A DNA stretch of 64,000 bases, taken from Liquidambar formosana. Its lineage: Eukaryota; Streptophyta; Magnoliopsida; Saxifragales; Altingiaceae. This document shows, one piece after another, positions 24,044-36,700 of the stretch. Position numbers and translations under genes: made by a program. Within the stretch, counting starts at the first letter, position 1. Every line of letters starts with the position of its first letter. The DNA is taken from contig CM077832.1 in assembly GCA_039720395.1 (NCBI GenBank), positions 27,329,763-27,393,762 on the forward strand. Reading direction: 5' to 3'. Below the pieces are notes generated by a model, which was not told where the DNA came from, made no database searches, and was given only the letters and a program-made list of their open reading frames with translations.

Positions 24044-27000
24044 TGTGAACCCCGGAAAACGGCCCACAAGGATTTGGCGGAAAAGAGAAGATTTGTATAT
24101 ATGTGGGATGGGTGAAAGACAACAAACAAAAAGGAGTCGCCACCTCATTTTTCAGGGAAAAGAGGAAAACCACAAAAATGTTTTATTTTCAAAACCACAT
24201 GACTCCATTAAAAGAAAAGCAAAGTCTTTGAAACCAAAAAATTGGATTCGGGGGCTAAGTTACGACGTGGGAAGGTTCTGAGCAAAAGCCCATAGGCACC
24301 CACATCGCCCGAGTTGGTCTCTTAATTTAATTGGGCTAACTTAAGATCTTTTCCACTCAAATATCATCATATATCATCACAAGGCAGCATGCATATCATG
24401 CATCCCATCTAATCATCTCATGCACAATCACTCAGATAAAACAAAACAAAAAGAAAAGAAAAGCCTAGGATACTTGGATCCTAGAACGGACTTGAGCTTC
24501 ACGAAGAGCGCCTACGTACCATGCAGCGAAATACATAGATCAAAGTCCACGTAGTTCGAAGAGAATAGGATTACAACCTAATACAAACCTATGGTAAAAA
24601 CCCTAGGTTTCCTTATTTGAAAATACATTGATTTAGTCTTAAGTTGAAAACTTCCACAAGAGGAAAACTTTGATAGAAAACCAGAATTTTAGCAATAAAG
24701 GAAACCTTTGATAATCACCATATGTTTGTATTAAGAAGTAACCCTAGGAGGGAGAAGAGAAAAGAAAGGAAAAGAAAGGTGAATTGGGGCACCTTCAAAC
24801 CCTACTTACCTGAGCGCAAAAGCTCCAATCATTAGCCATTTCAGACCATAGCAACCCTATTTGCAATAGGACAAGCATTGTACCTGTTTGCACCCTTACA
24901 AGTGCACACAATTATGCAAAGAAAGCAAAATACTAATCTGGACAGAACCATGACAAGGCCTAAAATTATCCATTTATCATGCAAACAACAAGAATAATGA
25001 ATAACTAAGGACTCTAACTCAATCTTACATGCAATGACTCAACTAACACGCATAAAAACCTACCAAAGACACACTAACAAGCATAAGAGACTCCAATAAC
25101 ATCAATAAACATGATAACAAAGCACATTCTAACCAAAAAGATGATATTTTATGCAAAATATGAAAATAGGCCTCCCTACGGCGAGCTTTCTTAAACGAAA
25201 CTATCCTAAGATAATTTCACGTAAAAAAGTCGTTATAGGGAGGTGCAATCAGCATATCCTACATAAAATATATACCCTAGAACACAATGGAAGTGATTTC
25301 ATGCTTAAACACATCACAGAAGACTCTCATGCAAAACCTCACTCAACGAAAAGGATAATTATCCTTAGAAAAGGATAATGTCTCCAAAAAACCTATAAAA
25401 CCCACTACATGAATGCCAACCTAGCATGATTCAACTATATGCAGCATATATAGAATGACTATGATGAGAAACTACTCAAAAAACTAAGCTAAGCATGCTG
25501 TACGAAGCTTGTGCGAATTCAGGGTTATAAAAACCCTAATTTCACAATCATGCATTACGACCTATGAAACAACTCTAACACATGCTCAAATTATCATGAA
25601 TATCATTCATATGACATATATTAACTAACAGGAGCATCAATTCATCGTAACAATCACAGTAACCTAAACATGTGAACTATGCATGATTTAAGAGGATAGA
25701 AAAGATAAGGCTATCGAATCCTTGGTAAACCAGGGATTATCAAGCATATAAAGCCATAAACTATCCTAAAATCATTCATATAACATCACATAAACATTGA
25801 ATTCAATCCATAAGAGAAGCTATTTCATGCACCATAACTATCCTAGGAGAAGAAGAAGAAGCAGAAGAAGCAGAAGCAAAAAATTTATGTTCAGCATTAA
25901 AGAGACATGCTTACCTCTTGTGGACTCTTCCTTGTCTTCAAACCTCTTGTTTCCTTGCTTGCTTGGGGTTGAAGAGCCTCCTCTTGATGTCCTTCTAGTT
26001 CTCCAAACTCGTAGCTCCCTCTCTCTCTAAGTGTAAAGTGCAATTAACCTCCCCCTATGTGCTGAATATCATATCCTTTATATAGAGAACTGACCCTCTA
26101 AACCAATGGCTAAGATTAATTCATTAAATAATGATCCTAGGGCTATTAGACACTCTCTTGGTGCTCAAACAACTCAAACTTACACACTCCTAAGCTCAGA
26201 CAAGTTGTTTTGGCGGAGGAAACCGTCAAAAGAGGGAAAGAAGAGTCAGAATTTGAGTTGAGGAAGGAGTCTCTCGGGTGACCATCTAGGCCTGGACGGT
26301 TAGCCATCTGGGCTTGGACGGCTGACCGTCCAGCCCCGGACAGTTACCCAAGGCCCTCCTATTTTTGCTCCGCTTTTGACTCCCACTTGCTGTAGAAGTC
26401 CTAAAATCTTCAAATTAAGTCCGATTTTGACGAAATAAAAGCCAAAACGACTGTGTTTCGAAGAGGAACACATTTTCATGCATTTTAGGACAAAAATCCT
26501 CAACCATGGGTGCATGGTTAGGTTTTACAAAGGTGGTTAACCATGGTGCTTCACCGTCGCTAAGCTGGGTTTGTACACAAGGTCGAACCAAATGCTTTCC
26601 CGATTGAAATTCGATCTTTCTAAACATGTTTAGGACACAAATAAAGCCCAATTTGAGTTAAATGAGAGAAAATTAATTGGGTCTTATGAGTCAATTTGAG
26701 CAAACCAAGAAAGGGTCTTTTAGCCAACCCGAACCATTACAAACCGAATTGATCTTAAACCATTAATTCATGAAATTGAACCTATATGGACTCTATATAA
26801 CCATATGAACTTGATGGGATGACTCGGGATCCATTACAAGGTCAAATGGAAAATATACGGCTTAAAAGGCGATTATGCCCTTAAAGTCGCAAAAGTTCTT
26901 ATTGACTATCGAGATGAACTCCAAATCACTTCAAAATTCATACACATGATATTCAATGCCGTAGAAACTCAATGCAAAAGACTAGACTCGAAAAGGACTC

Positions 27001-27056
27001 AAAATCCTACATGAAATGATGTGTCCTAGCTAAGGTGACAAAAATGGGGTGTGATA
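24044..27056 (-). mobile_element. Tat-family 3' LTR of the outer element (copy O, 3013 bp)
   Basis: It is the inverted counterpart of 6311-9318, including the segment (about 25054-25396) that copy I lacks. It begins TGTGAACC on the plus strand and ends TGTGATA, where the other copies have TGTGACA, so the outermost base pair of the element side has mutated. The TATA box lies at about 26076-26084 (minus strand), with the cloverleaf module at 26273-26351. The purine-rich tract (on the minus strand) follows at 27057-27071, so this is the 3' LTR of a minus-strand element whose 5' LTR lies right of the window. Confidence 0.9.
26273..26351. repeat. Cloverleaf-type module (LTR, copy O)
   Basis: It runs from CTCGGGTGACCATC to ACAGTTACCC, with internal ACCATCTAGGCCTGGACGGT-type hairpins. 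Several stem positions have mutated (for example ACAGTTACCCAAG at the closing side), so it is less perfect than the copy I modules. Confidence 0.7.
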
Positions 27057-28966
27057 GAAGCCCCTCATTGGTGACCAAGTTTCACTTGTGAGCCAATGAT
27101 CAAAGAACAACCCATTTTTGTTTGATGGATTAATCTCATTAATACCAACAAACTCAAATGGAACCAAAAGGATAGACTTCGTCATATCCAAGTATGCGAC
27201 GATTTCATCGAAGCAAAGAATTGAATGCATTTCTATGCATGCCAACTTCGTTGGTGCACTCATACAAATGCCCTTACCTTGCACTAATTGCATTAGTGAT
27301 ATAACAACACATTTTTGTTTGATGGATTAATCTCATTAATACCAACAACCTCAAATGGAACCATAAGGATAGACTTCATCATATCCAAGCATGCGACGAT
27401 TTCATCGAAGCAAAAAATTGATTGCATTTCTATGCATGCCAACTTCGTTGGTGCGCTCATGCAAATGCCTTTACCATGCACTAATTGCATTAGTGATATC
27501 CACATGGTCTTCTCATGATGCAAAGCTAGTTGCACTAGTGCATCACAAGGTATCCTACCAATTTCATTGGTAATTCTCAAGACGAGTTATTTCATAACTC
27601 ATAAGTCATCATTTCATGTGAATTTGAATTGAATGTCCATCAATTCAAAAACAGGTGCATTTCATGCCAGTCTCACTGGGGATAACAAAGGTAGTGAGTT
27701 ATTTCATAACTCATGACTCATCATTTCATGTGAAATTATCATTATCACATGATTTCATGCCACTTTCAGTGGAAACAACAAAGATAGGGAGTTATTTCAT
27801 AACTCTTGAATCATCATTTCATGTGAAATTATGCCACTTTCTGTGGAAGCAACAAAGACAGGGAGTTATTGCATAACTCATGAATCATCATTTCATGCCA
27901 CTTTCTGTGGAAGCAACAAAGACGGGGAGTTATTTCATAACTCATGAATCATCATTTCATGCCACTTTCTGTGGAAGCAACAAAGACGGGGAGTTATTTC
28001 ATAACTCATGAATCATCATTTCATGTGAAATTATGCCACTTTCTGTGGAAATAACAAAGACGGAGTTATTTTATAACTCCTGAATCATCATTTCATGTGA
28101 AATTATGCCACTTTCTGTGGAAATAACAAAGACAGGGAGTTATTTCATAACTCATGAATCGTCATTTCATGTGAAATTGTCTTTATCACATGATATGAGA
28201 CCCAATTGCAAGTCAATTGATTCAAAATCAAGCTCATTTCTTATCATTTCATGTGAAATTATCCTTATCACATAGAATGACAATGCACTGGGAGTCATTC
28301 AACTCAAAATCAAGTTCATTTTATGTGAAATTGTCTTTATCACATGAAATGATAATGTATTGAGAGTCATTCAACTCAAAAATCAAGTTCATTTCTTATC
28401 ATTTCATGTGAAATTATCTTTATCACATGAAATGACATTGAATTGAGAGTTAACTGATTGAAAATCAAGCTTATTTCATGTCATTTCATGTGAAATTATC
28501 TTTATCACATGATACCACATTGATTTTGAAAGTCAATTGATTGAAAAACAAAGTGCATTTCATGCCCTCTTCACAAAGATAGCAAGTTACTTCGTAACTA
28601 GCATAGCTTATGAATCATCATTTCATGTGAAGTTATCTTTATCACATGATTAGCAAGTCATTTCATGTGAAATTATCTTTATCACATGATATGATATCAC
28701 TATCATCTCCTAGAGAATTGAATTCCAAGACTTGAAAGTCAATCTATTCAATACCAAGCTCATTTCATGAGAAAGCCATTTATCATGGCTATTACAATTC
28801 CTCGTTATGCGGGCAAATACAATCACCCAAGATTCAAAAATTTCATTAAAACTTGATAAACTTGAGGGATATATTCATCCCATAACTCAAGGATTGCACA
28901 TGAAGTCAATTTGGAGAAGTTTGGAGGTCGCAAGCGCGCGAGACGGGGCAAACGGGCAAAGCGGGC
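27057..28966 (-). mobile_element. 3' untranslated region of outer Tat element (copy O)
   Basis: On the minus strand this repeats the layout of copies L and I: the purine-rich end, two copies of the ~195-bp unit (about 27105-27296 and 27303-27495), the tandem array (27690-28160) and the CATGTGA hairpin zone (28160-28690), then GC-rich sequence up to the cloverleaf module. No gene is present; frames reading through it are repeats. Confidence 0.8.
27690..28160. repeat. Tandem array, unit ~65-73 bp (copy O)
   Basis: About seven units are built around 'gagttatttcataactc' (arms GAGTTAT/ATAACTC, sometimes with changed centre) and 'gccactttctgtggaa'. It is the inverted homologue of 5130-5830. Confidence 0.8.
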
Positions 28967-29046
28967 TAGGGTGACCATCTGCCCTCAGATGGTCAACCGT
29001 CCAGGGCAAGACGGCTGACCGTCCAAGGGGGGATGGTTACCCGAGG
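28967..29046. repeat. Cloverleaf-type module upstream of PMD gene (copy O)
   Basis: The hairpins are GACCATCTG/CAGATGGTC, CCGTCCAGGGCAAGACGG and ACCGTCC/GGATGGT, closed by GGGT and ACCC. It lies 285 bases upstream of the PMD start codon at 29332, with a weak TATA-like 'tttttaaac' between them. Confidence 0.75.
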
Positions 29047-29331
29047 CCCTCATCAAAAAAAATTCTGGGTTTTTAAACCCTTATTTGCACACACATCCTC
29101 ACACTCTCCCAACCCGAAAATTAGAGAGTTTCTCTCTCTAAACTCTCATTCCATCCTCTCCAACTCTCATTCTTTCATTCCTACTTCAAAAACATTCAAT
29201 CCAAACATCAAATGCGCATCAAACAACAACAAATCAAGCCCATTTAGCAATCAAAACAGCCAATTCACATCATCTTGTGAAATCAAACCAAATCACACCC
29301 ATTTTTCATAAACCGATCTCCATCATCAAGA

Positions 29332-31994
29332 ATGTCATCAAGCAAGGATTCAAGCACCAAGTATCCATTCTATGGGGTTAAAAGCAAGTACAAGGCACCA
29401 CTCTATGATACTCCACAAGATAGGGTGTTGCTTGAACCCGACAAGCATCTCTCATTCCTCCATTCCCAACTAGAAGTAAGTTTACCCAACTTAACACTTT
29501 TCTTTTGAATCTTTCGATTCTTTTGATGAAATTGCATTCCCTTCTACTTCTTTTGAATACCCCTTGGGTTGTTGAGTGATATCCCTTGATTTGGCAAGGA
29601 GTGAACACACAAATTCTTTTCATTTGAAAACTTGAAAAATGGCACCCGCCAAGTGTTCGATAAAATGTTCAAGTGAAATAAAGATGTTCAATCTTTACCA
29701 AATCAATGTATATCAACAAGTAAACATTCAAATGAGTAATATGCTATGATTTAGCAAGGATTGACCGTACAAAATTCTTTTGTTTCAAGGCTTGGGAGGT
29801 GTCACCCACCAAGTGTTCGATAATATGCCCAAGTGATAAAAAAGTGTTCAATCCTTGCCAAATCAAGGCATATGAACAAGTAAACTCATAAACATCCATT
29901 AGCAATTCATTTCATGAATAAAAACAACTTTTTGACATCTTTTAGAGAATGATTTGAAATCAATTGCTAGTGTATGCTTATTATTTGCATGTTCTTTCAA
30001 CTAACTCTCAAGGTGTTTTCAACGGCTATAGCCCAACTTTCAGGACATGCGCACTAGGTCCTCCATCAAAGGACTCATTGAATGGTGGCGGAACATGGAA
30101 AACTTCCAACCCATTGCCAAGGGCCATGTCGAAAAGGCCGGTTTTGGTCCATTCCTAGACTCTTTGTGGAATGACCAATGTGATAGGCAAGCTTTGCTAG
30201 CCTTGTCTGAGCTATGGTGGGACACCACCAATACATTCCATTTTGGCTTTGGGGAGATGACTTTAACTCCCAAGGACTTCACCATGATCACGGGCTTAAG
30301 CATTAAAGGCAAAAGCTTGGAGTTCTATGAGGAGGCTCACACGGATGAGGATTATCTCCTAGCTTACCTTGGGATGGAAGTTGAGGTAATCAAGAAAGCC
30401 GTGCGCCGCACTTGGCTTTTCAACAAGTTTGCCAAACAAAGGGAGAGCGAGGGTGCGAGCCCCAATTGTATTATAAGGGCATTCCTTCTGTACATGATCT
30501 CATGCACCTTCTTTGCCGGGACGGGCGACCTAGCCCCTTTGGGTCTTCTTGCAAGTATGGAGGATGTTGACAAGATTAGGAAATTCAACTAGGGAGGGGC
30601 TGCTCTAGCCACCATGTATCACACAATCTGTGACATGTCACGCGGTGTGACCAAGGACTTCGGCGGGATGCCCTTTGTTTGGGAGGTAATGCTACTTCCC
30701 TTTCATTTCTTTTTATTTTTTTCTTATATTATCTTTTCTTTTTGACTCTTTTCTCAACTTTTGACAGGTTTGGTGCTATGAGTACCTCAACCTATGTCGC
30801 CCATCCCTTGCTGAGAAAACCATCGAATGACCTACCCTCAAGAATTACTCCCCTAGTTATGTGTCCATCCGGGCGGCGAATCGTCATGATTACGCCTTTG
30901 CTAGAGCTCACCTAGCAAGCCTTACTGCTGATATGGTGAAATTCTTTCCCTATTCTTTTCTTTTTCTTTTATTCCCAATTTCTCATTTTGGATTTTTGAA
31001 CAGATTGAATGAAATCCATGGAAGATATGGGTGCCAATGCTACCCAAGCGATGCATTCCTAGCCTGATGCTGACTGGCAAGAGGGTGCTCTTGGAAGGCC
31101 CCGTGGGTAGGTACTGGTACCTAGGGGAGCGTGTCTTACGACAGGTCATGGGTGATGTGAATGCCGCCATGGCTCCAATGCCTCCACCACTTAACATAAG
31201 GCATGCTAACTTGATGGAGGGGGAGGAGTTGTGGGATGCCTTGAGAGGCTGGGATGCGGAGGAGTTCACTTTTCCTGACATTGCATATGACACTTTCTAT
31301 CTCTAATATCTGATGAGGCCCAGGGTGACAGGCCTTCCTCCTCAGGGGGTAAGTCTTTAACATTCTCCTAGCCTTTTCTTTTGATAGAGACTCTATTTAA
31401 CAGGTGAACACTTGCAGGGTCAACGAGCACGAGGGCATAGCTCGACAGTGGGCTCAGGAGTGGTTCCTGGCTCCGAAGATAATGAGATGGAGGGGGATAG
31501 GTCACTACCCTTGCCTCAGCCTAATTGGTTCATTGATTTGTGCTGTGGGTCAGACTTTGTCAAGACCGCCATTACTCATCCTGCATTCGATGAATCCCCC
31601 AGGATCGACCCAAATCGAGAACAGGTGAGTTCTCTTTATGGGTATTTCTTTCTTTCTTTGAACATTACCTTCAATTTTATCCTTATTGATTATCCTAGGT
31701 GCCTGCGGCATATGCCCAAGAGTTCATCGACCTAAGTGAGGGTTTGAGGCGTGACCTTGTGAGGATGAGCTTAGCTAAATCCATGGCGGAAGCTCGTTTG
31801 GATGTCATGGTAAGTGTTCAACCCATTTTAAAGATTCCATTTGTGGTTTTTAACCAACCTTATTCTCATGCTTGACTTCTTTGCAATGGATTTTGTATAT
31901 GCAGCCACCACCAGCAATGCGCCCTCCTAGAGCACCTCGTGGGGGTTGTGATGGAGCTGGGCCGAGCCGCAAAAGAAGCTCTGGGAACTGCTGA
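29332..31994 (+). pseudogene. Plant mobile domain (PMD) gene, 7 exons, antisense in Tat copy O
   Basis: Exons by GT-AG borders and phase: 29332-29475, 30044-30685, 30768-30935, 31004-31348, 31418-31624, 31699-31809 and 31905-31994 (1707 nt, 568 codons plus stop). Exon 2 holds the PMD signature: L-S-E-L-W-W-D-T-T-N-T-F-H-F, G-E-M-T-L-T-P-K-D-F and I-T-G-L-S-I-K-G. PMD proteins (host MAIN/MAIL family and transposon-borne forms) act in the nucleus in silencing or its avoidance; the role here is unknown. The C-terminus is basic and proline-rich. Four in-frame stops break it: 30590 TAG, 30828 TGA, 31010 TGA (all tryptophan in copy I) and 31304 TAA (glutamine in copy I). It lies antisense to pol and ends 81 bases before the copia insertion. 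The exon model is supported by identical exon lengths in copy I. Confidence 0.85.
29584..29868. repeat. Paired hairpin units in intron 1 of the PMD gene (copy O)
   Basis: The left end 'ccttgatttggcaagg' and right end 'ccttgccaaatcaagg' are inverted copies; 24 of 25 bases match when extended. Inside lie a degraded right end (about 29688-29712) and a second left end (about 29749-29773), so the intron carries two tandem ~130-bp foldback units. The same structure sits at 53615-53899 in copy I. Confidence 0.7.
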
Positions 31995-32070
31995 GTTCAT
32001 TTACTTTCTTGTTAGGCTTGTAGAAACAATGAGACTATGGCTATCTTTTTGCATTTCATGCTTGTGTTTT

Positions 32071-32075
32071 GTAAT
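32071..32075. repeat. Target-site duplication GTAAT, left
   Basis: It is identical to 60445-60449 and flanks the copia element, inserted between the two antisense genes of copy O. Confidence 0.9.
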
Positions 32076-33731
32076 TGTTAGGATTATGCCCTAGAGCCAA
32101 TCATAGAGATGATTGTTTAGGGATTAGGAACAATCATTTGATTTCATTTATGTATGTCACATTTATTATTGATTTAATAAAAGGGCTTATTCTATTATGT
32201 TTATATGCATCATTTATATTTACATAATATGTCCATGGAGTTAGAGTTGAGAATATAGAATTACAAAGAGTTGTAATTTTGAGTATAGATATATCTCTGT
32301 ACTAAACTCCTAAAGCATTCCTAGTTGAAGGTTCACTATGATGGACAGTAATGAACCATAGGACTAGCACTTGTTAGGTTGACTCTATAGGAGGATAGCT
32401 AGTCTCAAGCTATTTGTGTGGAGACACTACAACCAACAAGTGGGTGCCTATTACGAGAATAGGTACACTGAATGTGACCAAAGATATGAGATAAACTGAA
32501 TGGAGTTTTATCCTGCCTGTCAATCAGTTTCTCATTGTTATAGTGGTACAAGCAATCCTTAGACCTGAGACACCATAGTTGTCTTATGCATGTAGCTTTA
32601 GAAGTTTGATAACACTAAGTGCAAATCCTATTCAGGGGTTTGCAAAAGTGTTCATTGGCCCTACTGCTATGTGTGTGAAGGCATGTCAGTGATCAACAAG
32701 GGATCCATCACTCTCAGGAAAAGGGAGAGAATGTCTCATATAGCATTCATAATATAACTCATTAAATCCATGGCCATGGTAGGATGAATATGAAAAGAGT
32801 TTCATGAGTTCATCAATGAGTTGATATCTATGAATGAGTATAAAGTAATTGAACTAGGGACTTGACAGACTTCCATGTCCTATTAGTTCAATTGGAGACA
32901 TTGTGTTGAAGGAAGGATGCAATTGTAACCTATAAACTATAACAAAAGGGTTCTTTGTAAATGACTATTCACCTCATTAAGGACCACACCATGAGCCATA
33001 TGCTAGGTGTTACTCATGGTTAGTAGAAGCCCTAATTGATATAAGTGAGTTATAATCAATTAGGGAATTGGAAGGAGTTCCAATTAGACCCTAAATGGAA
33101 AGAGTTCCATTGTGCACACCTCGTGCTATTCCTACTACTTAATGATGTGAACCCAATGGGTCACACACTGATCATGCAAGAAGGGCTTTAAAGTCTATGA
33201 GAGAAAGGGTTTTAGTGAATAAAGAATAGTTCTTTATAGGCCTATTTGTATTTGATACAAATAATAGGGGTTAATGTGCAATTAAGTGTAATTACACATA
33301 ACCCTATTAGGGTTTCTTCCCCATGGCCAGCCCCCTTTAGTGGGCTGCCTATATAAGTCACACTTATGTGTGACATGGCATAATAGGCTTGCACAATAAA
33401 CCCTAGCCGTCCAGCCCCTTGGAGGCTCTCTTCTCTCTCTCTCTCTTCTCCACCTCTAGCAACAACAAGGAAGAAGAAAGAAAAGGCTTGAAGCTCTAGC
33501 TAGGTGTGGATACCGTTGGAGGCAGCACACTTGGGCTGCTCATTCACCACTGTCCGGAGTAGAAGCTTGGAGCAAAATGGAGAAGACAAAAATCCTGTAA
33601 GTGTTCTAACCCTCTTCGTAGTTAGGGTTTGATTTTGTGTTATGCATAGTTAGATTCATGGGATTGGGAATCGTAGGAAAAATTTTTTATATTCCGCACT
33701 TCTATTTTTCCCTCTTGTTCGATTCCCAACA
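32076..33731 (+). mobile_element. Copia 5' LTR (1656 bp)
   Basis: It runs TGTTAGGATTATG to CCCAACA and is followed by 'gtggtatcagagccatg', the usual copia primer-binding site for initiator tRNA-Met. A TATA box (TATATAA, 33350-33356) is followed by CT-rich leader sequence. It differs from its partner LTR (39000-39218 plus 59001-60444) at only about a dozen positions by eye, so the insertion is young. Confidence 0.93.
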
Positions 33732-36700
33732 GTGGTATCAGAGCCATGATTATGCATAATACAAAATACATATGGGCTGGTAATTATGGTGTAGTTGAAT
33801 GATTCAAAAATCTGGAAAATTTTTCTGCATAATTGGTTTTCCTCCATGGCTGAACCTAGGGTTTGCAACCCTAGGTCAATTCTCTTTTACTCCTCTTCTA
33901 ATTGATGGTTAAGTGTAGCCATGGATGTAATAGGTTGCATAGGGTTTGAGTTTGGAGAAGAAGAATAAGGAAACTAAGTTTTATAAAACTGTTATGAACA
34001 GTTTTCATGGTTGCCATGAAAAACCGTCATCTTGTTTTGCCTGCCGAATTCAGATTTCTTCTCCAAAATTTTCAAGCCATATATGGTTAGAAAGCTCTTT
34101 GAATAAGCTTTCCAACCCAACAAACGGTGCGTCAATCCGAGTTCTGTAGTGAAAGTTATGAATTTTTTACTACAGGCTGTCTGGAAAGACAGTTTTGCTC
34201 GGGAATGATGCAATAGCCACAACTTTGAGTTATTGATGGAGATCAAAGGCATGGCAATGGTTGCCACCACTTGGGTTATGTTCTAGACATGGTAGGGAAA
34301 GGTTCCCAAGCATTTAGATGCATCATAATTGGATTAAGAAGCTAGAACAGAAGGAAGAAGGAGAAGAACACCATGGAGGCTGAATCTGGGTTTTAGAACC
34401 CTAAGGTTCTTGCAATTAATTCTAATTAAAGCTGCTGTATTTATGATGGCAAATCATTGTAGGATCATTATATATCATGTGTATATGATTTTATTTAAGT
34501 TTCAAAAACGTTTTGATGGAAAAAGATTCAAAATGTTTGAAAATTTTTCATGAACAGCATAGCAGATTTTCTCTGCAGAAAAGTCATCAATGGAGTTTTG
34601 ATTAGAACTTGAGTTAGGGAACTCCAAATTGCATGAAAACAATTGCATTAGTTTCCTAAGACATGTAGGATACTGGGAAAATTCATTTGGTAGCCTGAGT
34701 TAATCATCTTGCTGGGTTTTAAATCAATTTCTGACAGTGGACAGTATGCTGTAGATTTCTGGGCAGCCTACTGTTGTTTTAATTGTTTAGAACAATTGGT
34801 GATGATTTGATCATCCAAACCTCTTCTATTAGCTTAGTATTTCATGTAGGGACATGATACAAAAGCTGGTTTCAATGGAGGAGTCGAATTGATAAGGATT
34901 TAGAAGCTATTGTGACCTTCAAGGTCTGCAACAATGGCTCCAGCAATGGGTTTTGGAAACCCTGATTGTTCTTGATGATGGCAGCCACTTCCACCACTTC
35001 TCACGTGTCCAGAGGCTTGTCCCACACCCCTAGGATGTTCTCCCATGACTGGCCATGGCCTCCCACAGTCCTTGGTGGCCATGGCAGCCTAGCCAAGCTC
35101 AGGCAGCCCCCTGGTAGTGACGGCTGCATAGAGTTAAGGATGAAACCCTAATTTTGAGTTAATGATGAAACCCTAATTTCATTATGGCATTAATTAAAAA
35201 CGAATGGTTTATTTTACGATCACCTACACCCACTATAGACCTAGGATTCAATCTATTGGCTTGGATTGAATCTTCTCAAAGTCCATAATCATCATAGTGG
35301 GAGCTTTAATTTATGAGATAATTGTATTAGCTCCAATACCATAGTTTGGTATATGTTACCTATTCACTTAGGGACTAATATCAAAATATGGTACTTTATA
35401 TATGTTGATATATAATAGCATGCGATGTATGATTTATAATAGCATGAGATGTATGATTATAAATAGCATAATTTATATGTTTAAATTTTGATACATAGGA
35501 TGCATGTTAATTTGATGAGGTAAAACCCCTCTTATTTTAATATTAAGTTGAAAATGAAGAAATCATAGGGAATGAATTCTTCATTGCCTTCCATCATTAT
35601 AGGATCATCTAACGTCCCTTAATGTGGGTACCTGGCTGCAGACATGTAGGAGCTACCCATGTTAAAGACATTACTTGAAACTATCACATATGAGATATCA
35701 TGGGGTGCCTAAACTGGTATATACCAAGAAACTAACATGTGAGGTATATATTTGGCGAAACATACCTGTGTGAATGATGGGTTTAACTTAACTAGGGAAG
35801 TATTCCAAGAAACTAACATGTGAGGTGTATGTTCCCTAAAGGCAAAATGATTGGAACTTGCTTATGAAGCAATAGACAAAGAGTTGTCTTCTTATTGTGG
35901 GTTAGAAGTCAAGAAACTAACATGTGAGGCTTCTAGGTCACAGTGGGACCCCAATCCCCATTAAGGAATGAGATTCCCGAATTCCATTAGAGGGTGTATG
36001 GAATTTGATAAAATAGTGGGAGGTACCATATGATTAAAGACCCAATCATTATGGATAAAAATGAAATCTAATTCTCTGTTTATGTAGATTACCTAATTAC
36101 TCACCTCAAAACCCCTATTTCCTAATATATAGGATAATGATAGTTTGACTAAACCCGATTTCTTTCATTGACTTAGGAAATTGAGAATTGTTCTCAATTT
36201 CAAAAGATTGTTTATATGCTATTAGGCCTTTTATTAAAGGCCCTCCATAAAACATCCTAAGAAGAAAAAGACACTATGCGCAATTGGCATCTTGTTGCCA
36301 TGCTATATGATAGTATTGATGACTAATGAGCTTCAAAAGCAAAATTAGTCAATGCAAGTGCCTTTGATGTCCTACATCACATACAAAGGTTGTATTGTGA
36401 GTAAAATAATACTATAAAGTACAGTACTTGTAAAGGACTTCTTCTGGACTAGGATGTAATAAAAGTTGTTTATTAATAATCATTCTTTTGAAAAATGATT
36501 AATCACATAGAATAGCTTGAGAAGTTAGATGTGATTTAAAATGGAAGCATAGAGGAAAGCAAGTCTTGAAAAGTCAAAGACAAAGAAATATAATTATTTT
36601 GTAGTAAACATAAGGTATTGTAAAGGGAACTTGATAAAGTATCAGTCTTCCTAGAAGAACCAAACTTTTGAAGTTTTGGTTCATGCTCTAAACTAAATTG

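Noticed and set aside
23723..24115. A 130-codon frame upstream of the hAT relic
   Set aside because: Low-complexity E/K/R/F sequence that crosses the edge of the Tat LTR at 24044, so it cannot be an ancestral gene.
34900..35151. Short frames in the copia interior that might be gag
   Set aside because: No gag motif or zinc knuckle could be recognised; too short and not collinear with a known domain.
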